From assembly GCF_933775445.1 (NCBI RefSeq), contig NC_065874.1, positions 17,131,001 to 17,195,000 of the forward strand: a stretch of 64,000 nt of DNA, in the 5' to 3' direction. Position 1 is the stretch's first letter. Every line of letters starts with the position of its first letter. The stretch is from Argentina anserina (lineage: Eukaryota; Streptophyta; Magnoliopsida; Rosales; Rosaceae). This document shows positions 1-9,823 of the stretch, piece by piece. Position numbers and translations under genes: made by a program. The notes under the pieces were generated by a model that saw only the letters and a list, made by a program, of their open reading frames with translations, searched no databases and was not told where the DNA came from.

Positions 1-1
1 G

Positions 2-607
2 GAGGATCTAGAACTTGAGTTCCTTGAGCTAGTACAGGGAGATATGACTGTCAGGGAGTATGAGGCCCGTTTTGCACAATTGTATCGGTTTGTCAGACCA
101 CTCGGTGCAACCTCCTTAGCCCAGAAGTTTCTACCGGGACTTAAGCAAGAATACAAGACCATCATATCAGCACTTTGTATGTCTACCAAGGAGTTGATGT
201 ATGAGAGTGCTATGAATTTGGAGCAGGCTAATAAGACTCGCGGAGGAGGTGTGGAAAATTGAGATACTAGAGGAAAATGCAAGGCAATTAGTTCAGGCAA
301 CGGGTCCTCAGGACAGAAAGGTGGATCTTGGAAGAGGCAAAGACCATATTACCAGACTCCGGCCAAGGCAGCATCTCCTTCTGTTAGGACCGCACCGGTT
401 AGACCGATGGCAGCAATAAGGTGTTTCATTTGCAACGAAATGGGGCACTACGCCACAACTTGTCCGAAATCAAAGAAACCAGGCTGCTATAAGTGTGGGC
501 AAGTGAGACATATGACTAAAGACTATATCCGACCTCCGCATGGTAGACAGGAACATCAGCAGAGACAGTTAACAGCGGGCCAAGCTAGAGTGTTCGCAGT
601 GGGTTAG
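2..607 (+). pseudogene. gag: Gypsy gag (partial, one internal stop)
   Basis: One reading frame runs from base 2 to the TAG at 605-607, with an in-frame TGA at 260-262. The N-terminal part has the retrotransposon-gag signature (REYEARFAQLYRF). Two zinc knuckles follow near 421-515. The first, CFICNEMGHYATTC, fits CX2CX4HX4C. The second has lost its last cysteine (a tyrosine stands there). In an intact element Gag packages the RNA in a cytoplasmic particle. The start lies left of the window. Confidence 0.88.
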
Positions 608-947
608 CGAGACACAGGAGTGGAAGGTACTTTATCTATTTTTGACTACCTTGCTAGAGTACTATTTGATACAGGAGCATCACATTCATTTATTTCTAGT
701 TCGGTAGTGGAGATGTTAGGATTGATTCCTACACCACTTGAAAACTCTTTATGTGTCACTTCACCTCTTGGAGTGTCCCTTGAATTGGAGACAATCTGCA
801 AGGCTTGTCCTATTTGTGATTGGAGGTAGAGAATTCTCTGCTTCTTTAATAGTAATTGATTAGTTGAGGCCGCAGCACGCAGTGATTGGTTGTGTTTGAC
901 ATGGTGGTGTTTTTTCATAGGCCCGGAGAACCAGCGTTTCATTACCG
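608..947 (+). pseudogene. Gypsy aspartic protease remnant
   Basis: Directly after the gag stop and in the same frame, the sequence reads into a retropepsin with the active-site motif LFDTGASHSFIS (about 661-696). It stops at 829. The stretch 830-947 is frameshifted relative to the reverse transcriptase that follows. In an intact polyprotein this domain would cleave Gag-Pol. Gag and protease sharing one frame suggests a single ancestral Gag-Pol ORF. Confidence 0.85.
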
Positions 948-1777
948 TTGCCTCTCAAGTCAGATAATGCCATGAGAACAAGAGTTTTGGCACATGTGGA
1001 ATCTGTAGATCAAAAAGTGGTTATTGTAGACATTGTGGTAGTATCAGAGTATAGTGAAGTGTTCCAAGAGATACCGGGGTTACCTCCTCGAAGAGTTGTA
1101 GATTTCTGCATAGATGTGGTACCCAGTACAACACCAGTGTCAAAGGCGTCTTATAGAATAAGACATAATGAACTTAAGGAGTTGAAGGTGCAGATAGATG
1201 AACTATTGGACCAAGGGTTCATTGGACCTAGCGGCTCACCCTGGGGAGCACCGGTTCTATTTGTGAAAAAAGAAAGATGGTTCTTTGCGATTATGTGTGG
1301 AATACAGGGAACTGAATAAGGTGACCATCAAGAATAGGTATCCATTGCCTAGGATTGATGACTTGTTCGATCGGCTTAGAGGAGCTACGGTGTTCTCTAA
1401 GATTGATTTGATATCCGGTTACCATCAACTCAGGATGAAGGAAAGATATCTCAAAGACAGCTTTTAGGACCCGGTATGGACACTATGAGTTTGTGGTCAT
1501 GCCCTTTGGTCTAACAAATGCACCAACTGTCTTTATAAGTTTGATGAACCAAATCTTTAGCCCGTACTTGGATAAGTTTATTGTGGTGTTTGTGGATGAC
1601 ATTCTGATATACTCCAAGTCTCAAGAAGAGCATGTGGTGCATCTGAGAACAGTGTTGCAGACCTTAAAAGAAGCAAGATTGTACGCCAAACTCTAGAAGT
1701 GTGAGTTCTAGAAGGAAGATGTCAAGTTCCTTGATCATGTAGTCTCAAAAGATGGAGTATTAGTAGACCCATCAAAA
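948..1777 (+). pseudogene. Gypsy reverse transcriptase remnant
   Basis: Three overlapping frames together make a typical Gypsy RT. They contain the [15 protein letters not shown] and [12 protein letters not shown] region (frame of 948), [12 protein letters not shown] with [14 protein letters not shown] (frame of 1285), and [10 protein letters not shown] followed by the catalytic FVDDILIYS (frame of 1493; about 1592-1620). The frame changes near 1275-1320 and 1467-1493 are frameshifts. A TAG follows at 1694-1696. The domain is clear but cannot be translated as one chain. Confidence 0.92.
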
Positions 1778-2551
1778 GTGGAGGCAGTAAAGAGTTTGAG
1801 TCGTCTGAAGAACCCTACTGAGATTCGTAGTTTCCTTGGCTTGGCAGCATACTACCGGAGGTTTATCGAAGGGTTTTCTAGTATTGCATCGTCATTGACC
1901 AAGTTGACCAAGAAGGATGTTCAGTTTGTGTGGACAGAAGCATATGAGGAGGCATTCAACAAACTAAAGACCAGCTTGACCATAGCTCTAGTCTTGACAA
2001 TTCCCACTAGTGGGGGCGGTTATGTCATTTATAGTGATGCTTCGCTCAAAGGCTTGGGTTGTGTGTTGATGCAGCATGGAGGAGTTGTTGCGTATGGCTC
2101 TAGACAGTTAAAGGTCCATGAGAAGAACTACCCCACTCATGATCTAGAGCTCGCGACAGTTGTTTTTTCCCTAAAGATTTAGAGACATTAGTTGTATGGT
2201 GAGAAATTTCAACTCTTTTCTAATCATAAAAGTTTTAAGTATCTATTCTCACATAAAGAATTGAATATGAGGCAGAGGAGATGGATGTAACTTCTCAAGG
2301 ATTATGACTTCACTTTAGAGTACCACCCTGGGAAAGCAAATGTGGTGGCCGATGCCTTGAGTAGGAAACCGAGAGGTGTGATAGCTTCTCTTATGGTTCA
2401 AGAATGGTTTATGCTCGAAACTGCATTAGAATTTGACTTGGTACCATCGGGAGGAGAACTAAAGGTATTTCTTGGTAGTGTCTCCGTACAACCTACATTA
2501 ATCTAAAGGATCATTCAGGGTCAGACACAAGATAAATTCTCACAAGCTAAG
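1778..2551 (+). pseudogene. Gypsy RT connection and RNase H remnant
   Basis: An open stretch at 1778-2182 carries the RT/RNase H junction motif [18 protein letters not shown] and the RNase H start [17 protein letters not shown]. The acidic residues of YSDAS are part of the catalytic site. After a stop at 2180-2182 the same frame continues to EYHPGKANVVADALSRK (about 2318-2370), the usual end of Gypsy RNase H, with another stop near 2288. The rest to 2551 is the linker to integrase, with a TAA near 2504. Confidence 0.88.
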
Positions 2552-3457
2552 TTGGCAGACCTCGTAGTAGATACGCCTGATGAATGTCCATCCGGGTGGA
2601 GAGTTGGACCCGATGGAGGGTTAAGGTTTGGGACAAGATTGTGTGTCCCATATTGTACTGATCTCAAGGAGGAGGTCCTTCGCACAGCACACCGATCTCG
2701 TTATACCGTTCATCCAGGGAACACCAAGATGTATAAGGACCTATGCAGGCAATTATGGTGGAACGGGATGAAGAAAGATGTGCCTAAATTTGTATCAAAG
2801 TGCCTCACGTGTCAGCAGGTGAAGGCAGAACATCAACGACATGTGGGCATGTTGAAACCATTGACTATTCCTCTTTAGAAGTGGGAACAAATATCTATGG
2901 ATTTTGTGACTGGACTGCCTAAGTCCAAGAAGGGTCACGATGCGATATGGGTGATTGTCGATCGGTTGACGAAGTCGGCACATTTTCTTCCAGTGTTGAT
3001 GAAGTACTCGGTGGACGTGCTAGGGAAACTATATGTGGATGAGATAGTGAGACTTCATGGAGCTCCAGTTTCTATTGTTTCGGATAGAGATGCACGATTC
3101 ACATCGAAGTTCTGGAGTGGTTTACAGAAGGCTATGGGTACTACCTTGGATCTGAGTACTGCTTTTCATCCTCAAAATGATGGACAGACAAAATGGGTGA
3201 ATCAGGTGATGGAGGATATATTGAGAGCTTGTATGCTGGATTTTAAAGGAAGCTGGGAGGATCACTTGAGGTTAATTGAGTTTTCCTACGATAACAGTTA
3301 CCATTCTAGCATCGGCATGACACCTTATGAGGCCCTTTATGGTAGACCATGCAGATCACCTATCTGTTGGGCCGAAGTTGGTGATGAAGCATTAATGGGC
3401 CCAGAGGTGGTTCAAGAAACCATGGAGAATATCTTGATCATTCGGAATAGGATCTGA
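2552..3457 (+). pseudogene. Gypsy integrase remnant
   Basis: The HHCC zinc-binding region (AHRSRYTVHPGNTKMY, then CLTCQQVKAEH; about 2680-2830) is followed, after an in-frame TAG at 2876-2878, by the catalytic core starting at [26 protein letters not shown] holds the second catalytic aspartate and the core continues to [20 protein letters not shown] closes it at 3455-3457. Integrase inserts the cDNA into host chromatin. Two stops, no frameshift seen inside. Confidence 0.92.
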
Positions 3458-3940
3458 ACCACACAAAGTAGACAGAAGAGCTATGCAGACTTAAAGATGA
3501 GACATGTGGAATTTGATATCGGTGATCATGTATTCTTAAAAGTCTCACCTATGAGGGGTGTAGTGAGATTTGGCAAGATAGGAAAGTTAGCTCCGAGGTA
3601 TGTTGGGCCCTTTGAGATTCTTGAGAAGGTAGGAGAACTAGCATATCGACTAGCCTTGCCTACTAGCATGTCGGGCGTTCACAACGTCTTCCACATTTCT
3701 ATGTTGAAGAGGTATGTACCAGATGAGTCGCATGTGATTAATCATAGCTCCATAGAGATGAAGGAAAATGCCACGTTCGTTATTGAGCCGGTTCGTATTC
3801 TGGATAGATCCACCAAGAAGCTCCAGAGGAAAGAAGTGGAGTTAGTCAAAGTGTTGTAAAGTCACCATGATGAGGGGGATGCCTCTTGGGAACTAGAGTC
3901 GGATATGAAGACAAGATATCCACAATTATTTGTTGCGTAG
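3458..3940 (+). pseudogene. Gypsy integrase C-terminus with chromodomain-like tail
   Basis: In the same frame, 3497-3859 encodes the integrase C-terminal GDHVFLKVSPMRGVVRFG region, the KLAPRYVGPFEIL motif and VHNVFHISMLKRYVPD. The tail after a TAA at 3857-3859 (DASWELESDMKTRYPQLF) matches the chromodomain end of chromoviruses, where a tryptophan normally replaces the stop. Chromodomains direct insertion towards heterochromatin. Reading ends at TAG about 3938-3940. Confidence 0.85.
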
Positions 3941-3967
3941 AGCACTTGAATTTCAGAACGAAATTCC

Positions 3968-3983
3968 TATAAGGGGAGTAGAT
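3968..3983 (+). other. Polypurine tract next to the 3' LTR
   Basis: A purine-rich run (ATAAGGGGAGTAGA) lies directly in front of the LTR start TGTAATGACC. This is the expected position of the plus-strand primer of a retrotransposon. Confidence 0.75.
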
Positions 3984-5975
3984 TGTAATGACCCGATTTT
4001 TCGGGATCAATTTATTTGAATTTGTACAATTTAATAAGCTTTGTACAATCCAAGACGGAACTGTCTTCGGAAATCTTAATTAGAAAAACGTCACGTTTCC
4101 GCGACGCGAGAATCGACTTTTACTCCGTCGCTCGTTTTCGAAAACTTTTTTCACGAAAGTTGTAGAGCTCGTTGATGCGAGTTCTTTGGCATGTCACGCG
4201 TTCTAATCGGATGTCGTACATGAAGTTATTAACGACAGAAGTTAGTTTCCGATTTTAGAAGTGGGTATAAAAAGGGCATTTTAGGGATTAGGGTTTCCAT
4301 TTTCGGAAACCCCTCACCCCCGCAACCAATCTCTCTCTCTCTCTCTTCTCTCTCTCCCCGATCTCTTTCTCTCACAGAGAACGCCTCCGGCGATCTCCCG
4401 ACCCAGGCTGCCGTGGTCATCACCACCTGCTCCACGAGCTCCGCACGGCCCACCGCAGCAACCCTCAAGCTCGACACACCTCGCCTCGCCGCCGTGAAGC
4501 CACGCGACATCTCGAGGTCTCCTGCGATCCTCTCCGCCGTCTACTTCGTCGCCGGCGAGGCTAGGGCACTGGGACCATCTCGCCATCGCCGTTCCTCGTC
4601 TCTGGCGCCACCTACAAAGCGATTGAAGCTTAAAGCACGTCGCCGCCTCACCCACTGCCCAAAATCCACCGTCGCCTAGTTCTAGCTTCTTCGGCCACGT
4701 TCCGGTGGTTCCAAGGCGTGATTTAGGTAAAGGTTTATGCATTTTGATTGTTGTTGAAATTGGAGTTCTAGTGGAGAATCAGAGGAGGAGGTGGAGGGAG
4801 CACCGCCGCCTTAGGCGGCGCGTGAGAGAGCGTGAGGCGTGCAGGAGGCGGCCTTAGGCCATGGAGGGGAAGAAGGGAAGGAAAGGAGGGGATTTGAGCG
4901 GCGGTGGGCAAGCCACGCACGCCGGTTTGAGCGGCGCGTGAGCGCCACGCGCTGTCACTGTGGGGATGCGCGTGAGCGCCACTCGCTGCCACTGTGGGGA
5001 GGCGCGTGAACAGTAAATTGTTGTAAAATTATTTCACGTACGGTGAATGTAAAAAGTAAATTACATACAGTAAATGTAAATGTAATTACGTACAGTAATT
5101 GTAAAAGTAATTTCTGAAAGGTAAATCAGTTATTTATATTTATTGATAGTATTTACTATGTATAGTACATTGGTGTACATTAATACGTAAACTGTACGTA
5201 TATGAAAAGAAATACGTAAACCGTACGTACATGAAAATTAATATGTAGATAGTACATATTTGAATAGTAATATATGAATAGTAATTTCCTGAACAGTAAT
5301 TTCGTAAAAACCATCAAGTGTTGAACAGTAAAACATTGTTACTGTTTCGGCATTTAAGGTTTTACGTAACTCTTCTAAATTCACTTCTTATCTATTCTAG
5401 GTGATCGACACAACAAGTAAATGATTCACTTGCGGAATCGTGGAAATTACGTTCAGGAATATAAGGTGAGTAAAATCTCACAGTGACGAATCTACCTTTG
5501 CGGAGATTCATGATTACGCTTAATTAAAAAGAACGAACTATGATATGTATATGATATAGTGGATTATGTATGTGTATAATTGGTAAAATAGGTACATATA
5601 TATGGTTTGCTATAATATATACTGTCATAATTTCCAGTTGCGAATGAGTTCATTATAGCGTTGATATTTACTTATTTGAGCATGTCTCTTAGATTTGTAC
5701 AATAACATGTGATGATTGTTTGTACATGGTTTTAACTTGCGTTATATTAAAACGTTTTGTGGTCTGTGGACCTGTCTTCGGACATGTTGTCATGTCGGAA
5801 CCTAATCTTGGCCGGGCGACAGTTACGATATAGTTAGAGCTCTAGTCTGTCTGTCGGGGTACTAACATGAGGGGTAACAGAGGTGTACCAGCGCTTGTGA
5901 GTACCCATATTTTGGATATTAGGTAACAAGTGGTTGCCCAATGTCGGGCGGCGTACTAACGTGAGAGGTAACAGA
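3984..5975 (+). mobile_element. Tekay 3' LTR, first segment (interrupted)
   Basis: The LTR starts with TGTAATGACCCG at 3984. It contains a TATA box (TATAAAAAG, 4266-4274), a CT-rich stretch after the presumed start of transcription (about 4331-4375), a GC-rich region (4380-5010), then an AT-rich tract with many short repeats of the GTAAATGTAA/ACAGTAA type (5020-5340). At 5976 it is cut by a nested solo LTR. The last five bases, ACAGA (5971-5975), are repeated after the insert. The GC-rich part gives chance ORFs on both strands that are not genes. Confidence 0.9.
4266..4274 (+). promoter_or_regulatory. LTR TATA box
   Basis: TATAAAAAG lies about 280 bases into the LTR, just before the CT-rich tract, at the usual place of the U3 promoter. 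The nested LTR has TATAAAAG at the equivalent place (6291-6298). Confidence 0.7.
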
Positions 5976-8837
5976 TGTAATAACCCTAGATTTTGAAACG
6001 ATATTGAATTGAATTGAATTCTATAAAGTTATGAAGTTCAATAAAAAGGAAATTGATTGTTTGCAAACTTTATGAAACGGAAACGGAAATGTTCCGAGAA
6101 CGTTTAATAAGAAAACGTTACGTTTCCGAACGAATTTATCGACTTTTATTCCGTCGCTCGGTTGCGAAAACTTTCTTCACGAAAGTTGTAGAGCTCGTCG
6201 ATACGAGTTCGTGGATATATGACGCGTTCGAATCGGACGTTGTATGTAAAAGTTATTATTGACGGAAGATAGTTTCCGATTTTAAGGGGGTATAAAAGGA
6301 CATTTTGTGAAGTAGGGTTTCTATTTTCAGAAACCCTCTTCTCTCTTCTCTCTCTTCCGCCGCCCCTCTCTGTTTCTCTCTCTCTTTTCTTTCTTCCTTC
6401 CCGAGCTCTCTCTCCCTCTCTCTCTCTCGGGTCGATCTCTCCCTCGAGTCGATCTCCCTCTCCGATCTCCGCCCCTATCCTTCGAGGCTTGCACCGCCGC
6501 TCCTACGGCCTTGCGAGCTCCACAGCAAGCAACTCCGAGCTCCCCCGCACCGTGCCTGACTGCCACGAGCATCGCCGCTGCATCACGCATCGTCATCGTC
6601 ATCGTCACGCATCGTCATCGCCGCTGCATCTGCTACTTGGCACCACCTACAATCGGAGGGGAACCAAACGCCGCACCTCACCTCATCTTGACTCAAACAC
6701 GATTGACTCCGAGGCTATCGAGACGTCGATTAGGTGAGGGCTTGATTTTATTTGGTTGTGTTAATTGTTGTTGTGAATTTGGTTTGAATCGAAGGTGGAT
6801 TGATGGAGGATCGGAGGAGGAGGAGAGTTAGGGATGCCGCCGCCTTAGGCGGCGCGTGTGGAGGCGTGGAGTGGCGTAGGGGCTGCCTAGGATCGGAGGA
6901 AGGAAGAGGGGAGAAAGGAGGAGGGTTTTGGGGTGGTGGTGACATCACACGCGCCGGTTTTGGGCTCGGCGCGTGGGCCCCACGCGCGGCCTGCCGGAGG
7001 TGGCGCGTGTACCCCACGCGCCGCCACGTGCGGCGGTGTGACAGTGTTTTCCGATAGGGGTATTTTGGTAATTTACTTAAATGTAAATGTAAATTTTATT
7101 TACTACAGTAAATGTAATTAAATTTTACCTTCGGTAAATGTAAATATAAATTACTTTCAGTAAATGTAAAAAGTAATTTTATTTACTGAGATTGTATTTA
7201 CATTTAAATAGTACGTATACGTACAAAAATACGTATTAATATTTATACGTACAGAAATACATATATAATATTTATACGTACAGAAATACGTATATAATAT
7301 TTATACGTACAGAAAATACGTATTAATATTTATACGTACAGAAATACGTATTAATCGTGTATTTGTACAGTAACCGTGAATAGTAACAGTGAACAGTAAT
7401 TTCGTAAAACCGAAAATTGCTGAACAGTAACCGATTATTACTGTTTCGGCATTTAAAGGTTTACGAAACGATTCTAAATTCTTTTCTTATCTTTTCAAGG
7501 TGATCATTAAATCGAGGAAAGGAATTATCATCGGGAATTGTGGAATTACGCTCGAGTCGATAAGGTGAGTAAAATCTCACATATTTACGAATTTACCCTC
7601 GCGGTGATTCAAGATTTTGCAAGAGTATTTAATAATGAATTACAACATGTATACAATTTAGTGGATTATATATATATATACTGTATAATGGTAATAATTG
7701 CATATATATATATATAGTTCATTATATTATATACTGTTATTAATTCATTAGAAATGATCATTTTGATGGCGGAAGATTGTGGATTGAGCATGTGTTGTGA
7801 AATATGACATGTATAAGATATAGTGGACTATATATATATTGTATAAATGGTAAATAAGTACGAATATATATAGTTTGCTATATAATATACTGTTATTATT
7901 TTATTGTGAATGTATTGAGCATGTGATTTGAATTGTACAATATGATGTGAGATTATTGTACGTGATTTTAACATTGAGATTGTTAAAATATTGATTTGTC
8001 TTCGGACGTGATTTGGTACAATATGATGTGAGATTATTGTACATGTTTGGCAAGTCGGAACCTAGCCTTTGGCCGGGCGAAAGTTACGATACAGTTAGAG
8101 CTCTAGTCTGTCTGCCTTAGTACTGCATGTGAGGTAACGGGTGGTTATCTGCTCATGGGTACTCAGTTTATTTTGGATGTTGGGTAGCGGGTGGCTATCC
8201 AATATCAGCGGTGTATTACGAGAGGGGTAACAGATGTGTACCAGCGTTCTTGGTACCCGTATTATAAATGCATTGGGTAACCAGAAGGGTTACTTAATTT
8301 TCTCATGAGCGTTTCATTTCATATTTCTTGGGACAACCAGATGGGCTGTCAATTGACTCATGAGGGCATTTATAGTTGTTGTTTTGTGATCTTTCGTATA
8401 TTTTGATATGCGAATTTTATTTTGATTTTACTCATACGAGCTATAAGCTTACCGGGTTTGTGTTTACAATCCCGGTGCACCAATTCGATGGTGTATGGGA
8501 TAATTCCGCAGGTGCTGATTAGTGGAGGTTGAGTGACGACTACAGAGGCTCGAAGTCGTTCGCATCCTACTTGTGGTGAGGTTTTAGCGTGGATTTGTGT
8601 GTGAGAATTTGTGTAATTTCATTTGTGAGATTTGTGAGTGATTTGAGAGGATTATTACATTCCATTTTGTGTATGGACTATAAATTTGGGTTGTAATAAT
8701 TGGTTGTCTGAGTTGTATTGAGAACTCAGAATTGATCCGCTGTTACACTTTAATGATTTCGATTTATTTGAGATTATTTTGTGTTTAACGACTTTAGAAT
8801 TTTGAGTTTTTAAGCTCGAAATTTTGGGGTCGTTACA
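5976..8837 (+). mobile_element. Nested solo LTR of the same Tekay-like family
   Basis: This 2862-bp unit begins TGTAATAACC and ends GTCGTTACA, with TG...CA ends. It is flanked on both sides by ACAGA (5971-5975 and 8838-8842). Removing it and one ACAGA restores the LTR text GGTAACAGAGGT, which matches the related sequence near 5873. It parallels the outer LTR from start to end, including U3 block, TATA box (6291-6298), CT-rich leader, GC-rich region, AT-rich repeats and a shared 3' part (TTACCGGGTTTGTGTTTACA near 8449 and 9062). With no internal region, it is best explained as a solo LTR left by unequal recombination of a complete element. Confidence 0.95.
7205..7350 (+). repeat. Short tandem repeats in the solo LTR (TATACGTACAGAAATACGTA type)
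   Basis: About five imperfect units of roughly 35 bases built on TTTATACGTACAGAAATACG lie head to tail in the AT-rich part of the nested LTR. The corresponding part of the outer LTR (5160-5290) has fewer, more diverged units. Confidence 0.7.
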
Positions 8838-9395
8838 ACAGAGGTCTACCAGCCCTCATGAGTACCCGTATTATAAATGTATTTGGGTAAACATAGGGGT
8901 TGGCTGATTTCTCATGAGCACATATATTTTTCAGATATTATTAAACAACCAGATGGGTCATCCAAGGACTCATGAGTGCATTTATGATTAATGCTTTATG
9001 TATTTTCTTATGTATTTCTATGCGAGTTATATTGTTGTTTTACTCATACGAGCTGCAAAGCTTACCGGGTTTGTGTTTACAATCCCGGTGCACCTATTCG
9101 ATGGTGTAGGGGATAGTTCCGCAGGTGTGGATTAGTGGAATCGACTGACAACTCTGAAGACTTTGAAGTTGTTTTATTTTATCTGTGGTGAGGATTGAGA
9201 GGATTTTTACATTTCCATTTGCTATAATGCTTGAATTATAAATTTGGTTTGTAATAATCAATTTAACTGAGTTGTATTATGAACTCAGTAATGATCCGAT
9301 GTGATATTAAAATGATTTCGATTTATTGAGATTGTTTTAGAATTTTTTCTGGCTTCGAGTTTGAGTTTCATACTTGAAAATTCGGGGTCGTGACA
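8838..9395 (+). mobile_element. Tekay 3' LTR, second segment
   Basis: Continuation of the outer LTR after the nested insertion. It starts with the second ACAGA copy (8838-8842) and ends CGGGGTCGTGACA at 9395. Without the insert and one TSD copy the outer LTR would be about 2545 bp. The end resembles the end of the nested LTR (GGGGTCGTTACA). Confidence 0.9.
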
Positions 9396-9450
9396 GTAGT
9401 AGTTATCTAAAAATTATTTATTTTTATTTCCTTTTCTATTATTTTGTTTT

Positions 9451-9636
9451 TGTTTGAGGATGAAAATACTTGTATATTATTGAATGATATGGGGGCCTAT
9501 ATATAGGCATTTACAACACCACAATCCCGTAGGATTCGGAGTCCTAATCTACTACGGAGATGCTAATCTATCTCCTAACAGGAAACCTATTAGGCTAAGA
9601 CACACACAAGGGTAGAATAGTAATTCTCCTGGAACA
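9451..9636 (-). repeat. Copia 3' LTR (186 bp)
   Basis: Read on the minus strand it begins TGTTCCAGGAG and ends CCTCAAACA. A palindromic TATA-like sequence CCTATATATAGG lies inside. It differs from the other LTR at two bases (c/a in the GGAGTC.TAATC stretch and t/c near the end). On the internal side the sense-strand run ACAAGGGGGAG (9637-9647) is the polypurine tract. Confidence 0.95.
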
Positions 9637-9823
9637 CTCCCCCTTGTGTCGCATGCCTAGGTTGCATGGTTCACACATCGTTGCCTCGGTAAAAACCTTG
9701 TCAAGCAAAACAAAAACCTCTTGGGTAAAACAAAAGCTTGATCGAAGGGAAAAAGAGCACAACGCACCAACTACTTAAGAATCTTAACATGTGATGTAGA
9801 CTCCCCCTGAAGTCTACCAAACT

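Larger units (their letters stand above)
1..9395 (+). mobile_element. Ty3/Gypsy retrotransposon, Tekay-like chromovirus, 3' portion (decayed)
   Basis: The window opens inside the gag gene of a Ty3/Gypsy element. The order gag, protease, reverse transcriptase, RNase H, integrase, chromodomain-like C-terminus, purine-rich tract, 3' LTR is preserved on the plus strand. Integrase lies after RNase H, as in Gypsy. The C-terminal chromodomain-type segment and a long LTR of about 2.5 kb point to the Tekay (Del) clade; this clade call is inference. The 5' LTR and primer-binding site lie left of the window, so the outer TSD cannot be tested; the five bases after the LTR are GTAGT (9396-9400). Several stops and frameshifts show the copy is dead. 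A solo LTR of the same family is nested in its 3' LTR. Confidence 0.93.

Noticed and set aside
4229..4742. Overlapping ORFs on both strands in the GC-rich part of the LTR (also 6327-7057 and 28579-29236)
   Set aside because: They lie in LTR sequence, have low-complexity R/P/A composition and no domain; homologous positions in the other LTRs do not keep the frame.
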